From Monilinia fructicola (lineage: Eukaryota > Ascomycota > Leotiomycetes > Helotiales > Sclerotiniaceae): 64,000 nt of DNA. Under the pieces are notes generated by a model. It was not told the origin of the DNA. It did no database searches and worked only from the letters and a program-made list of their open reading frames with translations. Below are positions 55,231 to 64,000 of the stretch, one piece after another (within the stretch, counting starts at the first letter, position 1; every line of letters begins with the position of its first letter). The DNA lies in the NCBI GenBank assembly GCA_008692225.1, contig VICG01000015.1:124001-188000 (forward strand), read 5' to 3'. The position numbers and the translations under genes were made by a program.

Positions 55231-55676
55231 TATTACGAAGGTTAAGTTATATAAGGGTATATATAGGGATTACTAATAAGATCAAGTATAAATATAAATA
55301 TATAGTATATTGAATAGATTATAAACTTTGCTTTTACTATAGAGTAATAAAAATAGTATATATAAATCAAAAGAGCGATATATAATCTTTAATATAAGAG
55401 TACAAAGTGCTTTATAGATTTAAGATTAGTATTATAAGATTGGAGTAAATCTTTGGTTTATGTTACGATTACATACTAGAGCGAATCAATAGAGGTTAGT
55501 TAACTAGAATAAGAAAGCTAAAGAGGGAAAAGATCTTTAAGGAACTTAGAGATCTTTTATATGTACAGTATCGCTTAGCGTGATAAGATATCACGTGCCT
55601 TAGGCACGTGATATTCGTCACAGTTTATTCCCTATTACTAATATAGTAGAATTATATAATCACTTTTGCGTAAATA
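55231..55676. mobile_element. RIP-altered 275-bp LTR carrying a nested 162-bp LTR
   Basis: Begins TATTACGAAGG and ends TTTTGCGTAAATA, the mutated form of the TGTCACGGAGG...GCGTGACA ends at 47919-48193. Bases GATTT flank it on both sides (55226-55230 and 55677-55681). Its right third is split by the LTR at 55461-55622. Confidence 0.7.
55461..55622. mobile_element. 162-bp solo LTR with perfect GTTTA target duplication
   Basis: Starts TGTTACGATTACATAC and ends ATATTCGTCACA. GTTTA flanks both sides (55456-55460, 55623-55627). Inside are CACGTGCC and GGCACGTG arms of a near-perfect palindrome and TATCGCTTAGCGTGAT. The related LTR at 47919-48193 shows the empty site as a single GTCTA at 48141-48145. 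Other copies at 32043-32202 and 40490-40655. Confidence 0.85.
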
Positions 55677-55864
55677 GATTTTATAATATTAAATTTCTTT
55701 AGTAAGTATAGAAATATTAAATCTATAATACCTGTAAATTTTATAAAATTATATTAAGGTTTCATTAAATAATTATAAGCTATATTTTTATATATATCTC
55801 TTTTAAAACCTACTTAAGTATATACTTTTATATATTCCTTTTTAGACTTTTCAAAAGCTACTAT

Positions 55865-55906
<42 letters not shown>

Positions 55907-56066
55907 ACTAGCACTCGCGGAAATAAAATTTTTTAGACTATGAATCCGTAGAATTTTATTAGCTTTAAACAAAGTGAAAATTAGGGGTTTGAAGGCAAGC
56001 CTCTATTAAATAATAAAATTTAAAAGAATCTATAGTCTAAAAATTGATTTTACGCGAGTGCTAGTA
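55907..56066. mobile_element. 160-bp MITE, copy 3
   Basis: Same ends (TACTAGCACTCGCGGAAA / CGCGAGTGCTAGTA), more mutated centre, again immediately right of a (TTA)n run (55867-55905). Confidence 0.85.
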
Positions 56067-56426
56067 TATATAATATTCCTTTGCTTTTTTTAATAATTCT
56101 AATTTCGCTTTTGTTTCTTTTTTACAACGTTAAATTATTTAAAGCATATATATTATTTAGAATAAAGATAAAATTAAAAGCTTAGTTTAAGTAAAAGAAT
56201 AAGATTAAGAGGTTATTATTATTATTATTTATTATTAAAGAAGGGTTTTTAAAAATAGTAATAAAATTCGAATATTAAATAGATAGTTCGATTAATTTAA
56301 TCTTAGCTTTTAAAATTCTTATAAAATAGAATTTATAAAATGAGAATTATAGGTTTATAAAAGGTATTCTATATAAGTATTAAATCTTCGCCCTCTATTA
56401 GTTAGCGATAGATATAGTTGTTTATA

Positions 56427-57253
56427 TACTTAAGCGGGTTTTAAAAGAAATATTCGTAAAATTATAATTTATAATTATTTAGCGAAAACCTTAATATAAT
56501 TTTAAAAAATTTATAGATATTATAAGTTTAGTATTTTTGTATTTACTATAAAAAATTTATATTATAAAACTCGATATTAAATAAATAAAAATAAAAAATA
56601 TAATAGAATATATATAAATATCAAAAATTTAATATAAAATTAAAGATTTATATAGATATTAAATAGTTTAATAAATATTATAATTTAAACTTATTAGATG
56701 ATATTAAATAATTAAATTAAAGTTAAATTTTAAAAAACTTATTTTAGAATTTTAATATCTTTATTAATACTTAGAATATATATTAATAAAAATAAAAATA
56801 TAGAAAAATTCATAAGTTTTAAAAAGGTAAATTCGCTTATTTAAATTATATAAGTATATTTTTTTTATTAAAAATTTTAATTTTTTATATTAAATATTAA
56901 TATATATATTAATATTAATATGTATATTAGTATAATAAATAATTTTTAATTTTTAAACATATTTAATAAAACTTTAAAATTCATATTATTTTTTTATTAT
57001 TTTTTTCAAAAAATTTATACATTATTAAATTTTTTAATTAATATATTAATAAATTTAAAAAATTAAAATTATTAATTTTATAGTATTATATTCTTTTAAA
57101 AAAATAATTTTTATAATACAAAAACTTTTTAGAAAGATATTAAAATACTAAATTTAATATTATATATATAAATTATATAAAGTTATATTAAAATTTTATT
57201 AAACAATTATAAGTTTTATATTCGCTTATACCTCTTTTAAAACGCGCCCGAGT
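56427..57253. mobile_element. R1-family element, shorter copy
   Basis: TACTTAAGCGGGTTTTAAAA at left, inverse of AAAACGCGCCCGAGTA at right; arm sequences match the 54481 element. Confidence 0.55.
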
Positions 57254-57784
57254 AGTAATTAGATCGATAATACCCGTGGATCATAGCAACCAGCGGCCAG
57301 CAGTCAAGAGCGGCCGCTAGCGCATAATAAATGAATCACGGCCGCTTCGCGCCGCGTGCAGGGTTGTTTGCTTGTGGTGTCGGTAGGAATTAAGGGTTAT
57401 GGTGTCGTAAATATGATCGGATCGACGGATTCATTGATTTATTAGAGGAAAAAGAGGTTTCTTTTTTGTTTGTTTGTTTATTTCTTGATTATTGAGGATT
57501 GTTTGATTTGATTTGATTGGAAGTGTGGGACTGAATTGATTTGAATTGATTGAATTGATTGAATTGAATTGAATTTGGAGAGGCATTGGGATTGGGATTG
57601 GGATTGGGATTTGGCAGATAGGAAGAGGAAGAGGAAGAGGAAGAGGAAGAGGAGAGAAGCTCACACACACACACATACACACCCTACGTACCGTACGTAC
57701 CTGACAAATCTCGCGGGCATCGCGGCATTGGATGGGAAACGGGATTGAAGAAGGATTTACGGCGAAACGAAACGCGGCGCCAAT
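57254..57784 (+). promoter_or_regulatory. boundary segment and upstream region of the next gene
   Basis: An abrupt change from A+T-rich relic to G+C-rich sequence, with GCGGCCGC at 57312 and further GGCCGC words to 57345, then a GATTG/GGATTG-repeat stretch (57500-57615) and a GAAGAG run (57622-57650) before the start codon at 57785. Confidence 0.45.
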
Positions 57785-59486
57785 ATGCACAAGCGGCATG
57801 TCAAGTTCACTCTTAGGCTCCTAGCGCTGCTGGCAGGAGCGGGGATTGTGGTGGGAGGGGAAGGGGGAAAGGTGACGGGGGAGATGGATGATGAGAGGTT
57901 GCCATTGCCGAGTTATCATTTTGGGGCTGGGATTGGGGTGGAGTGTATGGAGAGGGATGCGTGAGTTTGGTTTCTTTTTTTTTTTCTAATTTGGCGGGGG
58001 TTTGGGGAATGGAGGGCGTAGGGAGAGGAAGAGGAAAAGGGAGGTTCGGTACCTACTTTTTTGCTCGAATGCACGATGAGACGATGGCGCGAATGCACGA
58101 GGTCGGGGAGTATGGGGATATGAGGACATCAGAATACGGGTTGAGGACGGGTTGAGGGGTGTTTTAAGGGGGTGAGGGTTGCGGGGGTTGCGGGGGTTGG
58201 CAGAGTTGGCAGATACGGATGTTGGAGAGGGGGAAATGGAAAGAGGGAAAGAAGGAGGAAATGGAAGACGTTTTGAGGGCGATGGTGATATTACTGGATT
58301 GGATGATTTCGAATGCGAATTTAACTGCGACTGCGACTGCTACTCCGACGACGAAATATGTGTGCGTGTAAGGGAGACTTTACAGATTATACAAACTATA
58401 CATAAGATTGAAGTGGTTCAGAAGAAGATCCGGATATGAGGAGTGATAGATGGGGAGATGAATGGATGAATGGGGATAGAAAGAGATGGTATAAAAATGT
58501 TGGGGAATGAAATGAACAAAGCAAAATTGAAGATTTATGAATAAAAGCTAACGATTACCTATCAGTCATACAGGAGAACATATTCAATTAGACGACAATT
58601 CGTTAAAATACATACCATTTCCGATATGTAATGAAACCGGAAAACCATTGGAGTTAAAATATGGAGTTGAAGAAGGTTTGTTTTATTTCTTGATTTTAAA
58701 ATTGGATTTGATTTTTGGAATTGATGATTTACTGACATTTTTTAGAACTCAATTGTACAATTCCTTTAGTGACCGATCCTTTCTTTCATCTCCTAGAATT
58801 TTATATCCACTCCGATGCCCCCCTTTCTTGTCGACTTCCTTCACGTCCAGCACCAACTGTTCATCACATCAATAGTTATCCAAACTACAAACAAGAATAT
58901 GTTCCTCTTGTTTTTTGCCCTCTCGGGAACATTACAACTCTCCCATCTCCACATCTCCACTCACCTAAATGTTCTTCTTCATTCCGTCCCTAAACATCAT
59001 CTACAAAAGCACGATTCCGGAGTCATCGACAGTGGAGTGGCATATAGCACCAGTCCACTCAGTCACATAACGGGACCGGCAGCTCTCACCAAAAAACTCA
59101 TCATAGGTGATGAATTACCATTGAAATTATCGGTGAGATGGTTTCCCAGCGCTAGTCTCCCGAGGGAAAATGGAAAGGTCGAATGGAATGGTCTGGGGGG
59201 TCATGTTAATTGGCTTACCTTTGGATATGTCGTCTTGGCGTTTGGGGCGGGTGCGACGATTATGGGGGCTTATATGGTAGGGTGGGAAGTACCTAGGAGG
59301 ATGAGGGGATGGAGTGGAAGGTTGGCTAGGGTGGGAGGCTTGGGGGGGAAGAGTAGTTTGGGAGGTGCGACGCCGTTGGGGTATGGGGTTGTGAGGGGGG
59401 GTGTAGGTGGTGGTGGTGGTGGTGTGGCGGTGGGGAATGGTTGGGGATTTGTTGGGGGTGGGGGGAGAGATGGGAAGAGGGATTAG
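57785..59486 (+). CDS. predicted secreted/membrane protein of unknown function
   Basis: Not recognised by name; the pattern resembles a conserved uncharacterised Pezizomycotina family. Exon 1 (57785-57960) encodes a start MHKRHVKFTLRLLALLAGAG with a clear signal peptide, then SYHFGAGIGVECMERD. A second exon at 58574-58675 reads YIPFPICNETGKPLELKYG. A third, 58746-59486, reads LNCTIPLVTDPFFHLLEFY, with conserved-looking Cys and DSGVAYSTSPLSH, then one hydrophobic segment (FGYVVLAFGAGATIMGAYMV) and a Gly-rich, positively charged tail. This suggests an extracellular domain with a single C-terminal anchor. Phases of exon 1 and the 58574 exon do not match, so a small exon within 57961-58573 or an indel is missing. 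One T too many in the T run near 58913 shifts the frame inside exon 3 (resumes as ALSGTLQLSHLHIST). Confidence 0.6.
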
Positions 59487-60178
59487 GGGTCGGGGAGAAG
59501 GGAGATGGGAGAGGCGGAGGAGGTTGATGGTTTGGAGTTAGATTCTAGGGGTGCGATTGTTCTATCGCGAGCCCTGACCTTTTTTATTCTTGGGGAGGAG
59601 AGGGAGGCGAAAAGGGGGGGTTAGGTTAGTAGGGGATGAATGTAGTATATGTAAATGGTACAGAGTGGTTTTCCCCTTCTCTCCTCTTCTCTTCTACCCT
59701 TGTGTATTATATAATATCCCATCTCATCCCATCAAAAGAAAAAGCAAAACCCCCCACAAGATTTCAGAGATCTTCAACAACAGTAGAGGAGAGTGCTACA
59801 AAGTGCATTGCAGTGCTGTGCAGTGTAATGTAGTATAGTGTAGTGTAGTGAAGTGTAGTGTAGTGTAGTGTAGTGTAGTGTAGTGTAGTGTAGTGTAGGA
59901 TGGATGAAACACAATCACGATCACGATCACGATCACGATAACTTACGCGCAGCATCAGAAATATAAAAAGATAGGTTTTGGTTTGCTGATTGAGTGATTC
60001 ATTCATTCGTTGTCTGTCACTTATTTATTTGTTTGTCTGTTTCTTCTCCATCTCAGCCCCTGATGTATCTAGGACGTATGGGATTCTTGCTTCGGTTGAT
60101 TTGGAGTTGGATGGTTGGTTGGATGGATTTGATTTGATTTGATATGTGCGGATACTGGAAGGGTGTAAGATGGAATGA
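59487..60178. other. intergenic region between converging genes, with microsatellites
   Basis: Contains a GTGTA pentanucleotide array (59826-59897) and a CACGAT array (59912-59938). No coding sequence supported. Confidence 0.5.
59826..59897. repeat. pentanucleotide array (GTGTA)n
   Basis: About fourteen GTGTA-type units, slightly degenerate at the left. Confidence 0.9.
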
Positions 60179-61738
60179 TTAGATGATCTTTTTTTGACGG
60201 GTTTTGGTGGTGGTGTCGATGTTGGATGTGCGAACGTTAGCGTTGGTGATGGTGTGAGAAAGGCGTTTGTACATATCGATGCACATTATTAGAGCTATTT
60301 GGTGGAGGAGGGTGTTAGTTTGTTTGTTGTATTTCTATTTCCTTCTTTATTTTTCTTTTCTTGGAGGGGAGGTAGATGGGGAGGGTGGATAAGGATGGGG
60401 ATGGGGTGGTAATGGGGATGGGATGTAACAAACATACAGAGTAATATGTATGGACCGTATAAAGTGGTCAGATCAATTTTTTGACGTGCGCTGAGGGGCC
60501 AGTAGAGGTATTCGTGCATGCAGATTAGAGTTGTGAGGAATGTTTCGAGGGAGTAGGGGAGGAGGAGGAGGGGGGTTTGGGGGGAATCTGTGGGGGTGGG
60601 GAGGAGAGAGGTTAGTCTGAGGTTGGGAAGGTCAGTTTGGGTAAGGGAAGGGAGAAGATGGAAGGAGAGGGAGAAGGTAGAAGGAGAGGGAGAGGGTGGA
60701 AGGAGAGGGTGAGGGTGGAAGGAGAGGGTAGAAGGAGAGGGGATATGTTGGGGGAGAGATGAGTAATACATGGATATAAGCAAAAGGTGTCAAATGATAA
60801 AATGGGAAAGGGGGTCATTCTTCTTTAGTACGGCGTTTTATGAAATATACTTATAAGATGAGATGAAATGCGGAAACAAGGGAAGATCAAAGGATGATAA
60901 AAGTCTGAAAAATGAAAATGTTCATCCAGATGCTTCATGTATGACATGATCGTCTACATCGATGCATAGATATCCATCTAAATGACCCTGAATGAAGATG
61001 GGTGAAGATAGAGATGTGATTGGATTGATATGAAGATTCCTGGAAAGATTTCCTACACACTTGTGTCACAATCATGTTATGAATATGATTTCTCACAAAT
61101 CCTCTAATATCTCATCTTTCTCGTCCCTTCAAATATCCATCGTTCATTCCCTTTCTCCCCCTTCTCACGGTACAAGTGATACTTCAATCCAAATGCAAAG
61201 TCATCCAGAATGGCAAAATAGAAATAAAACTTACCCCTCAACAATGCTCTAATAGCCCAGAAACTAACGGGTACATGAACTAATAGCTCTAACCAGGTGA
61301 ATAGTATGAAGTAGCTGGGTGGAGATATGAAGAATTGATCATTGTAGGTTGTTATGTAGAAGTTTTTGATTGAGGTCAGGAAGGTGGGGTGTAAGGGAGG
61401 GTGGGTAGAGGGTTTGGAGGTCCATTACTAGAGGGGAGGGTTAGTAGGGGGTTGAGGGGGGGAGTAGTTGGGTTTGTGTATGGGGTGTTGATGATTGGTG
61501 GAAGGGAGGGGAGGAAGAGGGGAGGAGAAGGAAAGGAAAGGGAGAAGATGAAGGAGTAGAAGAGGAGAAGGAGAAGAGGAAGAAGAAGAGGAGGAGGAGG
61601 AAGAAGAAAAGGAAGAAGGTGAAGAAGACTCAAAAAAACTATGAAGAGGTAAAACATACGGAACATAACAGGTATATGAATAATGAAGTAGACAAGATAA
61701 AGAAGATCGAGTTTGCGTGTAAAGATTGAAGTTGGCAT
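60179..61738 (-). CDS. EXPERA-domain (TMEM97/EBP-like) membrane protein, four exons
   Basis: Small multi-pass ER membrane protein of the EXPERA family (sterol isomerase/TMEM97 fold), likely in sterol handling. It is visible only after splicing: exon 1 61738-61660 (MPTSIFTRKLDLLYLVYFII, then HIPVMF), exon 2 61427-61235 (NDQFFISPPSYFILFTWLEL then LVHVPVSFWAIRALLR), exon 3 60587-60438 (LETFLTTLICMHEYLYWPLS then LTTLYGPYILL), exon 4 60294-60179 (LIMCIDMYKRLSHTITNANV, then a basic tail ending KTRQKKII). Phases agree at all three junctions and each intron has GT and AG ends. The total is about 179 residues and four hydrophobic segments, as expected. Intron 2 is about 647 nt, very long here, and the introns are C/T-rich on the coding strand. 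One base shift remains in exon 2 near 61392, in a C/T-rich run between LYPPSL and PTFLTSIKNFY. The start is accurate to a base or so. Confidence 0.8.
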
Positions 61739-62629
61739 TTTGATTGAATGTTGAGTGATATCTGGAAAATAGATACTTGACAGCAAAGATCAACACAAGA
61801 TTTCCTTCTGGCTGCACAATGTTTTCGATTGATCACAATCCTTGATGTATGGTGGTGATTGAATATCATGGATACTGTTGACGTTGAGAATCAATCAAAA
61901 TTACATGTAAGACTTTACTTTGAGGCGAGATGGATTCTATCATGGTCATGTGATAAGATTACTTGTAGGTGTAACCGCAACCATATGCATATGCGTGAAC
62001 TTCCTATTCGACATCATCTTGTGGCACGAAGCATCACAACTCACTCGTAACTTCTTGTGCATCTTCTTCCTCTCGCATGTGAATTCGTGTGCGTGTTATT
62101 AATTATTGATCACTCATCATCCCGTAATATGAATTTCCTATCCTCAATTACCTTGTTCTAGCTCTAGTCGTTTCCTCTCACAATGAACTCATGAATCTTA
62201 CGAATTCGGAGTCCGCAGAGTTGCCATAATCCATACCTTGTCGTTTGATGTTCATTTTGAGCAAATCATGAGTTCTTCTAACTGCCCAGGTGGTTCAATT
62301 ACGTTCTGTCAGTTTTTGTTGATTACTATTCTTTGTCCCGCGACATTGATGTCTCACATTCTTCCTTCGGGCAGCCTCGATTGATGATTAGTGAACGGTT
62401 ACAAGAGACGCTCATCTAATTCATCTTGATTAGTTGTTTAGTAAACATGATACAGCTCGGGCTCCGTCAAGAGTATCATAATGATAGATCACTATATTTC
62501 TATCAGTATTTGTAGACATATATAAACTCGTATTTATCATGTCGAAGTAACTCAAAATTTATACTTTACATTTCCATTCATTTCTCCTTTCAAGCAAGTG
62601 TAGTCATATATCATATATCTACAAATACA
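61739..62629. promoter_or_regulatory. divergent promoter region of EXPERA and NmrA-like genes
   Basis: About 890 bp between two divergent start codons, ordinary composition. TATA-like ATATATAAACTC near 62518-62529 lies about 100 bp before the NmrA-like ATG. Short frames inside have no domain. Confidence 0.45.
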
Positions 62630-63718
62630 ATGTCGTCTCATAAAACCTCCAAAATTTTCATTATAGGTGGTACAGGAGCTCAAGGTATACCAATTATCAA
62701 GGCTCTGGTCGCCGATAGAAAATATCAAGTTCGAGTCCTTACCCGTGATACTACATCCACCAGAGCTCAAAAACTTCTTGCTCTTGGTAATGTTGAATTA
62801 TTTGAGGGAACTTTCGCAGATGAAGAAATTCTCCGTCATGGTTACCAAGATTGCGATGGTGCATTCATCAATATTGATGGATTTAATACCGGGGAGAAAA
62901 CCGAAATGTTCTGGGCAATTCGTTCTTATGAGATTGCTATCCAACAAGGAATCAAATTCTTTGTGTATGGAAATTTGGATTATGCGTTGAAGAAGAGCGG
63001 GTGGCAAGAAAAATATCATGCTGGTCATTATGATGGAAAGGGAAGAATCGGTGAATGGATCTTGTGGCAAAATCAAAGTAATCCTAATGGAATGGGAGCT
63101 GCTTTGTTTACCACCGGTCCATACATTGAAATGTCAATCACTAGTCGAACTGTTATGACACCTACGGTTGAAGATGGTGTCGTAACATGGAGGGTTCCAT
63201 TAGGTGATGGTGCTGTCCCGCACGTCAGTTTAGAAGATTGTGGATTTTACGTCAGATGGTTATTCGATCATCCTGAACGCACCAATGGGATGGATCTAGA
63301 AGTCAGTATCGCCGATATCACCTACACTGAAATGGCAAAAGCGTTCGCAAAAATCACGGGACATCCAGCACAATATATCAACACAGATATTGATACCTAT
63401 TTCGAGCGATTTGGGCCAACAGCCGATAGTCCAGCTGGTATCAATGCCGATCCAAATGATAAAGCAACGATGACCTTTAGGAGAAATTTTACGGGTTGGT
63501 GGACTCAATTTAGAGAAAGATTATTGAAAAGGGACTATGAATTTTTGGATGAGATTCATCCTCAGAGGATTAGAAGTGCAGAGGAATTCTTTAGAAGAGA
63601 GGATAAAAGATTGAGGGAAGAAAGTGGTGGGGAAATTGGGTTATGGGAAAGTATTCAGCCGGAGAATTTGAGGCATATTCTGAAGTTGACCGAGGATGGA
63701 AGAAAGGGGAAGTTGTGA
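62630..63718 (+). CDS. NmrA-like NAD(P)-binding Rossmann-fold protein
   Basis: Single-exon, 362-residue member of the NmrA/HSCARG branch of atypical short-chain dehydrogenases, thought to sense NAD(P) or act as reductases. The nucleotide-binding loop is at residues 12-19 (GGTGAQGI), with a first strand KIFIIGGTGAQG and a basic residue pair after the second strand (VRVLTRD). It continues FEGTFADEEILRHGYQDCDG and GAFINIDGF as in family members, and lacks the YxxxK of classical SDRs: YGNLDYALKK is at the corresponding place, as in many NmrA-like proteins. The C-terminal substrate domain includes TTGPYIEM and VPLGDGAVPHVSLEDCG, where family members have a similar HVSVEDIG-type signature. No introns and no interruption. 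Function in nitrogen control is not implied by the family name. Confidence 0.88.
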   Translation: MSSHKTSKIFIIGGTGAQGIPIIKALVADRKYQVRVLTRDTTSTRAQKLLALGNVELFEGTFADEEILRHGYQDCDGAFINIDGFNTGEKTEMFWAIRSYEIAIQQGIKFFVYGNLDYALKKSGWQEKYHAGHYDGKGRIGEWILWQNQSNPNGMGAALFTTGPYIEMSITSRTVMTPTVEDGVVTWRVPLGDGAVPHVSLEDCGFYVRWLFDHPERTNGMDLEVSIADITYTEMAKAFAKITGHPAQYINTDIDTYFERFGPTADSPAGINADPNDKATMTFRRNFTGWWTQFRERLLKRDYEFLDEIHPQRIRSAEEFFRREDKRLREESGGEIGLWESIQPENLRHILKLTEDGRKGKL

Positions 63719-64000
63719 TCTTGGTGAATGTCAGTTGACGTGTAATTGGGGTGAATTTGAGGTTCTTTTCTACGAGGGAAGCATTCACTATGTTGAAAGT
63801 TTTTCATCAGTTCGGCTCTTGAGATTGACTACTGGGGAAGAGGGGGAAATTTTACCAAAAATTCACCTCTTTAATAAGAGGCCCCAATTTCTCTTTCTCC
63901 TGATTAGGCACTTAAACACCAGTACATTGAGGTCAGAATCCACATCTCCACATATCCTTTGAAGATTGGCTGGCATTTCCTGCGACACATTGGTGTGGCG
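63719..64000. other. 3' flank of the NmrA-like gene, window edge
   Basis: 282 bases with no supported feature. Confidence 0.5.

Larger units (their letters stand above)
54481..55820. mobile_element. R1-family element with nested LTRs
   Basis: Left end TACTTAGGCGCGTTTTTAAA and right end AAAACCTACTTAAGTA are inverted copies; arm words continue inward. The LTR at 55231-55676 is inserted in it. Confidence 0.55.
54121..57253. other. A+T-rich, RIP-like transposon relic block
   Basis: No genes. Holds two R1-family elements, a nested pair of LTRs, a MITE and a short tandem repeat, each listed separately. Confidence 0.7.

Noticed and set aside
57310..57345. GCGGCCGC sites as vector or linker contamination
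   Set aside because: The flanks are native-looking, there is no adjoining vector-like sequence, and similar words occur at 13450.
60295..60783. 162-codon minus-strand frame as a gene of its own
   Set aside because: Only its middle part is coding, as exon 3 of the EXPERA gene; the rest is intron read-through.

Overview
The window is nuclear DNA of a filamentous ascomycete. Genes have short GT-AG introns (mostly 48-85 nt) and encode fungus-type proteins: a DUF4470/MYND protein, a Zn2Cys6 regulator, SAGA Ada2, a Sch9/Sck1-type kinase with a C2 domain, an NmrA-like protein and GH28 pectinase. The protein flavour resembles Leotiomycetes, probably Sclerotiniaceae (Botrytis/Sclerotinia/Monilinia), but that is an impression without a search. 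Gene islands of ordinary composition alternate with extremely A+T-rich blocks at about 13.0-15.9, 29.2-33.1, 39.9-50.2 and 54.1-57.25 kb. These look like transposon graveyards degraded by repeat-induced point mutation (RIP).

Layout. 1-8 kb is an accessory island: the 5' end of a DUF4470 gene, then a divergently transcribed BAHD-type acyltransferase (-) and cytochrome P450 (+), then a secreted GH28 pectinase (-). 8.7-12.5 kb is a housekeeping pair, an RBM25/Snu71-like splicing factor (-) and mitochondrial ribosomal protein bS21m (+), sharing a 340-bp promoter. 15.9-19.3 kb holds no gene I can support. 19.3-21.6 kb is a Zn2Cys6 regulator; about 5.5 kb without a gene but with long microsatellites follows; 27.2-28.9 kb is ADA2 (-). 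34.4-36.6 kb is a Sch9/Sck1-type AGC kinase behind a leader full of microsatellites. 37.8-39.9 kb is an inverted, indel-riddled copy of the start and upstream region of the glucose-6-phosphate isomerase gene, whose full copy is at 52.0-53.8 kb. 57.8-63.7 kb carries a secreted/membrane protein of unknown function, a four-exon EXPERA-domain gene (-) visible only after splicing, and an intact NmrA-like gene.

Two themes stand out. (1) Many genes, including the central metabolic enzyme glucose-6-phosphate isomerase, have single-base indels, mostly in short homopolymers, while RBM25, bS21m, ADA2 and NmrA are open throughout. That is more like uncorrected long-read error than mass gene death, and the inverted GPI copy looks like raw-read sequence. 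(2) The A+T blocks are nested mobile elements whose order can be read: three solo-LTR families with target-site duplications or matching empty sites elsewhere in the window, a 160-bp MITE present three times next to (TTA)n tracts, an 840-bp palindromic element, and 0.8-2.9 kb elements with inverted termini. I found no convincing new multi-gene system; the TE stratigraphy and the inverted GPI duplication are the parts most worth a second look.
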